Assembly: GCA_965226285.1 (NCBI GenBank)
Contig: CBDDCQ010000002.1
Coordinates: 1 to 64,000 of the forward strand
DNA: 64,000 nucleotides
Reading direction: 5' to 3'
Source: CBDDCQ01 sp965226285
GTDB lineage: Bacteria; Bacteroidota; Bacteroidia; Flavobacteriales; Ichthyobacteriaceae
Made by a program: the position numbers and the translations under genes. Every line of letters starts with the position of its first letter. Position 1 is the stretch's first letter. A model generated the notes under the pieces. The model was not told the DNA's origin. It ran no database searches and saw only the letters and a list, made by a program, of their open reading frames with translations. Shown piece by piece: positions 8,774-16,358 of the stretch.

Positions 8774-9520
8774 ATGTTCAATTTAACAAAATCATCAAAT
8801 CCTGCTTTTTCTAAGGGTTCTTTGAAAGATGTAGATTTTCAAATGCAATCTTATGAAGTAATGACCTTGCAAGGTACTATCAATAAGACTTTTATATCAT
8901 TTATGCTACTTATGGCATCAGCTATTTTTGTATGGAACGATGCCGTAGCAGGTGAAAGTGTAATGGGGTATATGATAATAGGTTTTTTTGTATCTCTTGT
9001 TGTGTTTTTTATAACGGTGTTTAATAAGAAAATAAGTAATATTACAGTACCTTTATATGCTATATTTGAAGGAATGTTACTTGGTGGATTATCTGGTATG
9101 TTAGAGGTTCAATATCCAGGTATACCTATGAAAGCTGTAATGCTTACTATGAGTACTTTTTTGATAATGCTATTTTGTTATAAAACAGGAGTTATAAAGG
9201 CTACGGAAAAATTCAAATCTACTATTATAGCAGCTACAGGTGGAATATTTTTAGTATATCTTATGGGTTGGGTAATGAGCTTTTTTGGAATAAATTTGTT
9301 TATCTATGATAATTCTTATTTTGGAATTGGATTTAGTATAGTAGTGGTAGTGATAGCAGCATTAAGTTTAATACTAGATTTTAGTATGATAGAAGATAAT
9401 GCAAAGGTAGGAGCACCTAAATATATGGAATGGTATTGCTCTTTTGGTCTTATGATTACTTTAATTTGGCTTTATCTTGAATTTTTGAGGTTGCTTGTTA
9501 AACTTCAAAGTAGAGACTAA
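8774..9520 (+). CDS. Bax inhibitor-1/YccA family membrane protein
   Basis: The 248-residue product has seven hydrophobic segments and matches the BI-1/YccA (UPF0005) family of inner-membrane proteins, thought to affect ion leak or membrane proteolysis. Family features are the N-terminal cytosolic GTINKTFISFMLLMASA start, FEGMLLGGLSGMLE near residue 100, and the C-terminal YLEFLRLLVKL. It ends its transcription unit: an intrinsic terminator lies 40 bp downstream. The exact biochemical role in bacteria is unsettled. Confidence 0.88.
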   Translation: MFNLTKSSNPAFSKGSLKDVDFQMQSYEVMTLQGTINKTFISFMLLMASAIFVWNDAVAGESVMGYMIIGFFVSLVVFFITVFNKKISNITVPLYAIFEGMLLGGLSGMLEVQYPGIPMKAVMLTMSTFLIMLFCYKTGVIKATEKFKSTIIAATGGIFLVYLMGWVMSFFGINLFIYDNSYFGIGFSIVVVVIAALSLILDFSMIEDNAKVGAPKYMEWYCSFGLMITLIWLYLEFLRLLVKLQSRD

Positions 9521-9559
9521 AATTATCAGGTAATATTTAATTTTAGAAATTTCATTATT

Positions 9560-9593
9560 GGGGGACCACTTAACTGGTTCCCCTTGGTTTTTT
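9560..9593 (+). terminator. intrinsic terminator after the BI-1 gene
   Basis: GGGGACCA (9561-9568) pairs with TGGTTCCCC (9575-9583) with one bulged base, and is followed by the T-rich TTGGTTTTTT. It closes the unit that starts near 6525. Confidence 0.7.
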
Positions 9594-9695
9594 GAGAGGG
9601 TAAAGAAAGCAACATATGCCTTTGCTGTTTATGAAGGGATTATCCAAGAAGTTTATGGAGTATGCCCAAAAGATGAACATTCAAACACTTGGTGA
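9594..9695 (+). pseudogene. short remnant of an unidentified coding sequence
   Basis: One frame reads ERVKKATYAFAVYEGIIQEV and continues YGVCPKDEHSNTW before a TGA at 9693. It has protein-like composition but no start codon or leader, and the open frame runs back through the terminator. It resembles the N-terminal part of small proteins seen near restriction loci, but I cannot name the family. It is probably debris from insertion of the adjacent modification locus. Confidence 0.3.
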
Positions 9696-9716
9696 GGTTA
9701 AAATTGAGATTAGGTT

Positions 9717-11117
9717 GTGAAAATTACAAAAGAGTATATTAATACTGTAAAAAATAAAGGCGAGCAAGCAATTATTTCTCTCGTCTCTGAATATCAAAAT
9801 GATAATTCTAAGGTGAGTTTTATACTTAATAATCTGGGCTTCATTCCAAAAAATTATAATGGGAATTGGCTTTTCAACTACATAAATAATGATGATCAAA
9901 AAGTAAGGTTAGCAGCCATAAAAAATATTGGTAAACTTAATTTAAATGGCGAAATAAAGAGATTATACCAACTTTTTAAAACGGAAAGCAAAACGGAAAT
10001 AAGGAGAGAGATCATTTCTTCAATTGGAAGACAAAGAGATAAATCATCAGTAGGAATATTGCTTGAAGTCTTACAAGATAAAGACCCCAAAATAGTGTGT
10101 CAAGCTATCAGAGCCCTTTTAGTATTTAAAGGGGATGACTCGATTACATTAGAACTAAAAAAACTAAAAAGTCATCCAAATGAAATGGTTAGTGGAATGA
10201 TACAGAAAGAGTTTTTTAACACCTCTAAAAAAGAAACACCACAGCTACATCATACCCAAACTTATGATTATTTAAAAAATGTTGTCGTACTTGGAGATGT
10301 AAGAGAAACTTTAAAGCAAGTGCCTGATGAAAGCGTACACTTAACATTTACTTCACCTCCGTACTATAATGTTAAAGACTACTCCATTTATTCAAGCTAT
10401 GATGAATATATTAATTTCTTGCAACAAGTTTTTAAACAAGTTCATAGAATTACAAAAGAAGGGAGATTTTTAGCAATTAATACTTCACCCATTATTATAC
10501 CGAGAGTTAGTAGAAAATATTCAAGTAAACGTTATCCAATTCCTTTTGACTTACACCATTATATTGTTGAAATGGGTTGGGAATATATAGATGATATAGT
10601 TTGGGTTAAACCAGAAGCGAGTGTAAAAAATAGAATTGGAGGCTTTCAACAACATAGAAAACCATTAGGATATAAGCCAAATACCGTGACGGAAATGATA
10701 ATGGTTTATCGAAAAAAAAACCCTAAACTTATTGACTGGAACATACGTCAATACCCTAAAGAAATTATTGAAAGAAGTAAAGTTAGGGGTAATTATGAGT
10801 CTTCTAATATTTGGGAAATACCACCTAAACACAATAAAATTCATGCTGCTGTTTTCCCTGAAATGCTTTGTGAAAGAATTATCAAGTATTATTCATTTAT
10901 TGGCGATTTAGTTTTTGACCCTTTTGCTGGTAGTGGTACTTTTGGAAAAGTTGCTAAAGACTTAGATAGATTGTTTTTTTTAACTGAATCGAATAAAGAA
11001 TATTATGAATATATAAGATCAAGTATAGGAAATATCGAAAATTCTTTTTTTGATGAAAGGCAGATAAAGTGTTTGGAGTTAATGGATTTTAAAAAAACAG
11101 TTTATGACACTAACTGA
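9717..11117 (+). CDS. site-specific DNA methyltransferase with N-terminal HEAT repeats
   Basis: The C-terminal two thirds is an amino-methyltransferase in the beta-type order: catalytic motif TSPPY at residues 212-216 first, SAM-binding motif DPFAGSGTF at 401-409 last. TSPPY favours N4-cytosine, although N6-adenine is possible. The first 165 residues are different: helical pairs such as DDQKVRLAAIKNIGKL, EIRREIISSIGRQRDKS and DPKIVCQAIRALLVFKG look like three to four HEAT repeats, an unusual fusion for this family. The start is a GTG at 9717. The coding end overlaps a 35-codon stub resembling the start of a restriction endonuclease, so this is probably an orphan methylase left from a type II system. 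Confidence 0.88.
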   Translation: MKITKEYINTVKNKGEQAIISLVSEYQNDNSKVSFILNNLGFIPKNYNGNWLFNYINNDDQKVRLAAIKNIGKLNLNGEIKRLYQLFKTESKTEIRREIISSIGRQRDKSSVGILLEVLQDKDPKIVCQAIRALLVFKGDDSITLELKKLKSHPNEMVSGMIQKEFFNTSKKETPQLHHTQTYDYLKNVVVLGDVRETLKQVPDESVHLTFTSPPYYNVKDYSIYSSYDEYINFLQQVFKQVHRITKEGRFLAINTSPIIIPRVSRKYSSKRYPIPFDLHHYIVEMGWEYIDDIVWVKPEASVKNRIGGFQQHRKPLGYKPNTVTEMIMVYRKKNPKLIDWNIRQYPKEIIERSKVRGNYESSNIWEIPPKHNKIHAAVFPEMLCERIIKYYSFIGDLVFDPFAGSGTFGKVAKDLDRLFFLTESNKEYYEYIRSSIGNIENSFFDERQIKCLELMDFKKTVYDTN

Positions 11118-11211
11118 GCAAGTAACAAAGAATATAATAAAAAAACTGATACATGGTAAAGATTATCGTATTGAAATAGTAACTCTTATTAATATGGACA
11201 TGGAATTATAA
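11104..11211 (+). pseudogene. truncated restriction endonuclease stub
   Basis: An ATG at 11104, inside the methyltransferase end, opens a 35-codon frame reading MTLTEQVTKNIIKKLIHGKD and then YRIEIVTLIN before stopping at 11209. The segment KLIHGKDYRIEIVTLIN resembles the N-terminus of type II nucleases paired with methylases of this type. The 14-bp overlap also fits a cognate partner. The sequence downstream to 11303 is AT-rich with no continuation in any frame, so the nuclease has been lost here. Confidence 0.45.
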
Positions 11212-11303
11212 GATTATTTCTAATATATGCTATGTTCTTAATATTTTACATATTATAGAAAAGAATTTTCTTATGCCTAACTTAACAATTAGGGAATTAT
11301 ATT

Positions 11304-13106
11304 TTATATATGGGAATGAAAAAAGTTATATATTAAGTCAGCTTTAGACTTTCCTATTACTTTTTCTAGTTCATTTACAGAGGTGTTTTTAATATTAGTT
11401 ATGTTTTTGAACTTTGTAAGTAATTTATTTTTTGTCATGTTTCCTATGCCTTTTATTTCATCTAACTGTGATGTGATGGCACTTTTACTCCTTTTATTTC
11501 TGTGATGCCTTAGGCTAAATCTATGAGCCTCATTTCTCATTTGTTGTATGATTTTTAGTGTGATACTATCTTTACTAAGATGTAAGGGGTTAGGGTCGTT
11601 GGGGTAAAATAATTCTTCTAATCTCTTGGCAATTCCTATGATAGATACTTTATGTATCATACCTAATTCTTCTATACTTTCTATAGCAGCGTTAAGTTGA
11701 CCTTTTCCTCCATCTATTACGATGAGTTGAGGTAAGTCTTCATGTTCATCTAATAGCCTTTTGTATCTTCTATATACTACTTCTTTTATAGAGGCAAAAT
11801 CATCAGGACCTTTTATAGTTTTAATATTGAAATGTCTGTACTCTTTTTTTGAGGGTTTACCATTTTTAAAAACGATACAGGCAGATGTTGGATTTGTTCC
11901 TTGTATATTAGAGTTATCAAAACACTCTATATGATAGGGTTTTTCACCTAAATTTAGGTCTTCTTGCATCTGGGTCATAATCCTGTTTACATATTTATCA
12001 GGATTTACAATTTTAGTTTGTAAAAATTGTTCTTTGCGGTAATATTTGGCATTTCTTATAGATAGTTCTAATAACTTCTTTTTATCGCCTAATTTTGGAA
12101 TTGTAATTTTAAAATGTTTTCCATTTAAGTTTATGTCGAAGGGAACAATAATTTCTTTTGTATTCAGGCAAAACCTCTGTTGTAGTTCTACAATAGCTAT
12201 TTTCAGTAATTCTTTGTCTGTTTCATTTAATTTTTTAGTAACTTCAAGAGTATATGATTTTACAATACAACCATTGATAATCTGAATAAAATTGATATAA
12301 CTATATTTATAATCAGATATTATAGAATATACCACTACATCTTTTATAGATGTATTTACTACAGTAGAGTAGGCTTGATAGTTTTTTAGAGTTTCTATTT
12401 TATTTTTAATAATCTGAGCATTTTCAAAATCTAATTTCTTAGCAAAGTCTAACATTAATTTTTCAAATGTTTGATAAGCATTGTGGTAGCTTCCTTTTAT
12501 AATGTTTCTTATAATTTCTATATCTTTTGTGTAATCACTTTCAGATTGTAAATTTTCACATCCCCCTTTGCAGTTTCCTATGTGGAATTCAAGGCATACT
12601 TGATATTTTTTTCGAGCGATGTTCTTTGCGGATAAGTTATGGTTACAAGTGCGGATGGGATACAGTTCTCTTATGAGTTCTAATAAGTTTTTAGCCATTT
12701 TCATAGAGGTATAAGGTCCATAATATTCAGATCCATCTCGTATTATTTTTCGCGTGGTAAATATTCTGGGAAAGTTTTCATTTTTAATACAAATCCAAGG
12801 ATATGTTTTACTATCTTTTAGCTGTATATTATATTTAGGTTGGTATTTTTTGATAATAGAATTTTCCAGTAACAAAGCATCCATTTCTGTATCCACCACT
12901 ATATATTTGATATCGTGTATATGGCTTATTAGTGATTTTAATTTAGAACTTCTTTTTTGGTTTTTAGTAAAATAAGAAGATACTCTTTTTTTTAGATTTT
13001 TGGCTTTACCTATATATATAATCTTACCTATTTTATCAAAATATTGGTAAATACCTGGTTCTACAGGAATACTTTTAATGATAAGGTTTAATTTATCCTT
13101 TTGCAT
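11304..13106 (-). CDS. uvrC: excinuclease ABC subunit UvrC
   Basis: UvrC makes both incisions in nucleotide excision repair. The 600-residue protein has the GIY-YIG nuclease at the N-terminus (GIY at 18-20, YIGKAKNLKKR at 31-41). A UVR domain that binds UvrB lies near residues 215-240 (AKKLDFENAQIIKNKIETL). The RNase H-like second nuclease has ECFDNSN and VIDGGKGQL, and a helix-hairpin-helix pair closes the protein (LDEIKGIGNMTKNKLL). Length and domain order are complete. It stands alone on the minus strand. Confidence 0.96.
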   Translation of the reverse strand: MQKDKLNLIIKSIPVEPGIYQYFDKIGKIIYIGKAKNLKKRVSSYFTKNQKRSSKLKSLISHIHDIKYIVVDTEMDALLLENSIIKKYQPKYNIQLKDSKTYPWICIKNENFPRIFTTRKIIRDGSEYYGPYTSMKMAKNLLELIRELYPIRTCNHNLSAKNIARKKYQVCLEFHIGNCKGGCENLQSESDYTKDIEIIRNIIKGSYHNAYQTFEKLMLDFAKKLDFENAQIIKNKIETLKNYQAYSTVVNTSIKDVVVYSIISDYKYSYINFIQIINGCIVKSYTLEVTKKLNETDKELLKIAIVELQQRFCLNTKEIIVPFDINLNGKHFKITIPKLGDKKKLLELSIRNAKYYRKEQFLQTKIVNPDKYVNRIMTQMQEDLNLGEKPYHIECFDNSNIQGTNPTSACIVFKNGKPSKKEYRHFNIKTIKGPDDFASIKEVVYRRYKRLLDEHEDLPQLIVIDGGKGQLNAAIESIEELGMIHKVSIIGIAKRLEELFYPNDPNPLHLSKDSITLKIIQQMRNEAHRFSLRHHRNKRSKSAITSQLDEIKGIGNMTKNKLLTKFKNITNIKNTSVNELEKVIGKSKADLIYNFFHSHI

Positions 13107-13128
13107 AGTATATATAAAAAAACTTAGG

Positions 13129-13136
13129 CAAAGTTA
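13129..13136 (-). promoter_or_regulatory. probable -7 promoter element of uvrC
   Basis: On the minus strand this reads TAACTTTG, a match to TANNTTTG. It lies 22 bp before the uvrC start and implies a leader of about 15 nt. The same TAACTTTG box precedes lolD and ssrA in this window. Confidence 0.45.
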
Positions 13137-13188
13137 AATATTTAACTTGAGTTTGCATAAGTCCATCCCTGTTTATATATAATTTATA

Positions 13189-13235
13189 ATGCGGTTGTAA
13201 TGTACGCATAAAAAAAGAACGTGTACAAACCGCAT
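13189..13235. repeat. large imperfect inverted repeat
   Basis: ATGCGGTT (13189-13196) pairs with AACCGCAT (13228-13235), and TGTAC (13201-13205) pairs with GTACA (13223-13227), with four unpaired bases on one arm. The loop is A-rich. It lies in the 293-bp gap between divergent uvrC and the leucine-rich-repeat gene, and no T tract follows on either strand, so it is not a standard terminator. It could be a small non-autonomous element or a regulatory hairpin. Confidence 0.5.
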
Positions 13236-13399
13236 CACATAATTTTGGGTTAGTTTTTGGTCAAAAACGGAATGTTATTTTACCTATATTAGTGTCTAAA
13301 TAAGCTTTAAGACCCTGTATTCATAAAAAATGTAAATGTTAAAAAAATTAATATATTTAACGACCAAAAATATTTTTAAAATAAATAAAAATTTAAGTT

Positions 13400-15301
13400 A
13401 TGAATAAAGAACATGATATTTTTAAAATAAGTAGTGATGGCGAAGTAACACTTAAAAACAGTGTTGACAAAAATAATTTAACAACGGTAACCATTCCTCA
13501 TACGATTGATGGTACCACCGTAACCAGTATTGGAAAGAGGGCATTTTTTAGTTGTAGAAAACTTACTAGTATTACGATTCCAGATTCCGTAACCATTATT
13601 GAATGGAGGGCATTTGATGGTTGTACTTCACTTACGAGTATTGCGATTCCCAATTCCGTAACCAGTATTGAAAGTTCGGCATTTGAGGGTTGTACTTCAC
13701 TTACGAGTATTGCGATTCCCAATTCCGTAACCAGTATTGAAAGTTCGGCATTTGATGGTTGTACTTCACTTACCAGTATTGCGATTCCAGATTCCGTAAC
13801 CATTATTGAATGGGGGGCATTTGATGGTTGTACTTCACTTACGAGTATTGCGATTCCCAATTCCGTAACCAGTATTGAAAGTTCGGCATTTGAGGGTTGT
13901 ACTTCACTTACGAGTATTGCGATTCCCAATTCCGTAACCAGTATTGAAAGTTCGGCATTTGAGGGTTGTACTTCACTTAGCAGTATTACGATTCCAGATT
14001 CCGTAACCAGTATTGATGGGGCATTTAAGGGTTGTACTTCACTTAGCAGTATTACGATTCCAGATTCCGTAACCAGTATTGATGGGGCATTTAAGGGTTG
14101 TACTGCACTTACCAGTATTGCGATTCCAGATTCCGTAACCAGTATTGGAGAGAGGGCATTTTCTGATTGTACTTCACTTACCAGTATTGCGATTCCCAAT
14201 TCCGTAACCAGTATTGGAGAGGAGGCATTTTCTTATTGTACTTCACTTACCAGTATTACAATTGGTAATTCCGTAACCACTATTCGAGAGGAGGCATTTA
14301 GGAGGTGTACTTCACTTACCAGTATTGCGATTCCCAATTCCGTAAACAGTATTGGAAAGCAAACATTTTATTATTGTACTTCACTTACCAGTGTTACGAT
14401 TGGTAATTCCGTAACCAGTATTGGAGAGAGGGCATTTTCTGATTGTACTTCACTTACCAGTATTACGATTCCAGATTCCGTAACCATTATTAAATGGGGG
14501 GCATTTGATGGTTGTACTTCACTTACGAGTATTGCGATTCCCAATTCCGTAACAAGTATTGGAGAGGAGGCATTTGAGGGTTGTACTTCACTTACCAGTA
14601 TTGCGATTCCCAATTCCGTAACCAGTATTAGATATAGGGCATTTAAGGGTTGTAGTGCACTTAGCAGTATTGAGATTCCTAATTCCGTAACCATTATTGA
14701 ATGGGAGGCATTTTCTTATTGTACTTCACTTGGCAGTATTGCGATTCCCAATTCCGTAACCAGTATTGGAGATTGGGCATTTAAGGGTTGTACTTCACTT
14801 GGCAGTATTGTAATTCCTAATTCCGTAACCAGTATTGAAAAGGGGGCATTTAGGGGTTGTACTGCACTTACCAGTATTGCGATTCCCAATTCCGTAACCA
14901 GTATTGGAAAGCAAACATTTTATTATTGTACTTCACTTACCAGTGTTACGATTGGTAATTCCGTAACCAGTATTGGAAATGGCGCATTTTACTGTTGTAG
15001 CAAACTTACCAGTATTACGATTCCTAATTCTGTAACCAGTATTGGGGATGGTGCATTTAAGGATTGTATTTCACTTACGAGTATTGCGATTCCCAATTCC
15101 GTAACCAGTATTAGAAGTGGGGCATTTTATGGTTGTACTGCACTTAGCAGTATTGTGATTCCTAATTCTGTAACCTATATTGGAGATTGGGCATTTGAGG
15201 ATTATGCTGCACTTGCTACAATAAAAGTACCAAAAGACAAGATAGGTATTTGGAAGGAAAAACTAAGAAATGGGAACAATGCATCAATAGTAGGATATTA
15301 A
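13400..15301 (+). CDS. BspA-type leucine-rich-repeat protein (25 units)
   Basis: The 633-residue product is almost wholly LRR_5 (BspA / Treponema pallidum type) repeats with consensus TSIAIPNSVTSIGxxAF followed by xGCTSL, 23 residues each. I count 25 units, two of them 22 residues long (near 13985-14100). The 40-residue N-terminus (MNKEHDIFKISSDGEVTLKN) has no signal peptide or lipobox, and there is no visible C-terminal sorting signal. The end (APLATIKV-like segment ATIKVPKDKIGIWKEKL) is the usual cap. Members are often surface adhesins; without an export signal this one may be cytoplasmic or secreted by an unrecognised route. The DNA repeats are nearly identical, implying recent expansion or gene conversion. 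Confidence 0.85.
   Translation: MNKEHDIFKISSDGEVTLKNSVDKNNLTTVTIPHTIDGTTVTSIGKRAFFSCRKLTSITIPDSVTIIEWRAFDGCTSLTSIAIPNSVTSIESSAFEGCTSLTSIAIPNSVTSIESSAFDGCTSLTSIAIPDSVTIIEWGAFDGCTSLTSIAIPNSVTSIESSAFEGCTSLTSIAIPNSVTSIESSAFEGCTSLSSITIPDSVTSIDGAFKGCTSLSSITIPDSVTSIDGAFKGCTALTSIAIPDSVTSIGERAFSDCTSLTSIAIPNSVTSIGEEAFSYCTSLTSITIGNSVTTIREEAFRRCTSLTSIAIPNSVNSIGKQTFYYCTSLTSVTIGNSVTSIGERAFSDCTSLTSITIPDSVTIIKWGAFDGCTSLTSIAIPNSVTSIGEEAFEGCTSLTSIAIPNSVTSIRYRAFKGCSALSSIEIPNSVTIIEWEAFSYCTSLGSIAIPNSVTSIGDWAFKGCTSLGSIVIPNSVTSIEKGAFRGCTALTSIAIPNSVTSIGKQTFYYCTSLTSVTIGNSVTSIGNGAFYCCSKLTSITIPNSVTSIGDGAFKDCISLTSIAIPNSVTSIRSGAFYGCTALSSIVIPNSVTYIGDWAFEDYAALATIKVPKDKIGIWKEKLRNGNNASIVGY
13490..15217 (+). repeat. tandem 69-bp coding repeats
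   Basis: About 25 head-to-tail units of 69 bp (two of 66 bp) share long identical cores such as CAGTATTGCGATTCCCAATT and GGTTGTACTTCACTTA. Some adjacent units differ at only one or two bases. Such an array can gain or lose units by recombination and is prone to assembly collapse, so the copy number should be treated as provisional. Confidence 0.9.
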
Positions 15302-15405
15302 ATGAAAAAAAATAAGATGGAAAATAAAGGTATATTTAAAATTCGGTAGCCAGTATTAAAGATGGGGCATTTTATGATTGTGCTGCACTTACCATACCTC
15401 AATAA
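15302..15405 (+). pseudogene. collapsed remnant of a second BspA-like gene
   Basis: Immediately after the stop of the repeat gene, an ATG at 15302 gives MKKNKMENKGIFKI, which resembles the N-terminus MNKEHDIFKI of the intact gene. After a frame change, 15340-15405 reads NSVASIKDGAFYDCAALTIP and stops. This is a beginning fused to one terminal repeat unit, so a neighbouring paralogue has probably lost its repeat array by recombination. Confidence 0.6.
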
Positions 15406-15428
15406 TTTTTTTTAAATTACAACTCTTT

Positions 15429-16100
15429 TTATTGCGATAACTTAATTTTTCCATCTAACATTTCTAATTTTCTATCGGCAGTATTAGCAAATTTACTATT
15501 GTGGGTTACAATTACAAAAGTTTGAGCAAATTCATCTCTTAATTGAAAGAATAATCTATGGAGTTCTTCTGCAGATTTAGAATCTAAATTTCCTGAAGGT
15601 TCATCGGCTAATATTATTGATGGAGAATTTATTAAGGCTCTTGCTACAGCTATGCGTTGTTGTTCACCTCCTGAAAGTTCCGATGGTTTGTGATTTGAAC
15701 GATTATTCAGACCTAAAAAAGATAGTAATTCCTTAGCTTTTTTTTCTGCTTGGCTTTTGGATATTTTTTGAATGTAAGCAGGAATACATATATTTTCTAA
15801 TGCTGTGAATTCAGGTAGTAATTGATGAAACTGAAAAATAAATCCTATTTTATTATTTCTAAATTTAGAAAGTTCTTTATCACTTTTTAATAACTTAATA
15901 TCAATTCCATCTATAATCAGTTGGGTTTCTTTATTTTTTTCAAAACTATCTAAGGTACCTAACGTTTGTAGTAAAGTAGTTTTACCTGCACCAGAACTCC
16001 CTACAATAGATACAATTTCTCCTTTTTTAATATTTAGATCTACTCCTCTTAATACATGTAAATCTCTATAATATTTATGTATATTTTTTGCTGTAATCAT
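15429..16100 (-). CDS. lolD: ABC transporter ATP-binding protein, LolD type
   Basis: The 223-residue ATPase has Walker A GSSGAGKTT at 34-42, a Q-loop in FIFQFHQLLPEFTALENI, signature LSGGEQQR, Walker B IILADEPSGNLD and the switch histidine in IVTHN. FQFHQLLPEFTALEN is characteristic of LolD, the ATPase of the LolCDE complex that releases lipoproteins from the inner membrane. No LolC/E permease is adjacent, which is usual in Bacteroidota. An MacB-type ATPase is the main alternative. Confidence 0.82.
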   Translation of the reverse strand: MITAKNIHKYYRDLHVLRGVDLNIKKGEIVSIVGSSGAGKTTLLQTLGTLDSFEKNKETQLIIDGIDIKLLKSDKELSKFRNNKIGFIFQFHQLLPEFTALENICIPAYIQKISKSQAEKKAKELLSFLGLNNRSNHKPSELSGGEQQRIAVARALINSPSIILADEPSGNLDSKSAEELHRLFFQLRDEFAQTFVIVTHNSKFANTADRKLEMLDGKIKLSQ

Positions 16101-16129
16101 TTGGCGGATATGAATTTAATAATTTCGGA

Positions 16130-16137
16130 CAAAGTTA
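16130..16137 (-). promoter_or_regulatory. probable -7 promoter element of lolD
   Basis: The minus strand reads TAACTTTG, matching TANNTTTG, 29 bp before the lolD start. Confidence 0.45.
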
Positions 16138-16203
16138 TATTAAACTATCATATTTTAAATATTATTTTTTAAATTATCTATTTTTTAAGTATCTTAAAAG
16201 CAA

Positions 16204-16232
16204 TGTGGATAAGTTTATAGAATTGTGGATAA
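16204..16232 (+). promoter_or_regulatory. two perfect DnaA boxes upstream of nrdA
   Basis: TGTGGATAA occurs at 16204-16212 and again at 16224-16232, each the exact complement of the consensus DnaA box TTATCCACA. The starts are 20 bp apart, about two helical turns, and both face the same way. They sit 127-155 bp before nrdA. In E. coli DnaA binds the nrdAB promoter and couples dNTP supply to replication. A similar control here is inferred from position, not shown. Confidence 0.6.
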
Positions 16233-16358
16233 AAATTAAAAAAACAAAGTAAATTTTTTCCCAAATTCGCATTTCGTACTCATATAAATATTGAAAAAAG
16301 TAAATCAATAATTTAAAATGCTAATAATTAAAAAGTTAGATAAGATAATATTAAAATT

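Noticed and set aside
13498..14694. Two long minus-strand frames (233 and 107 residues) over the repeat gene
   Set aside because: The 69-bp repeat is a multiple of three, so absence of a stop in one antisense unit extends through the array. There is no promoter, and the translation is a featureless repeat.
13490..15217. Possible CRISPR array because of regular repeats
   Set aside because: Repeats are coding, 69 bp, directly abutting without unique spacers, and translate to leucine-rich-repeat units. No cas gene is present. I saw no CRISPR array elsewhere in the window.
16204..16232. Chromosomal replication origin
   Set aside because: Only two DnaA boxes are present, with no dnaA, dnaN or extended box cluster nearby, so a regulatory site for nrdA is more likely.
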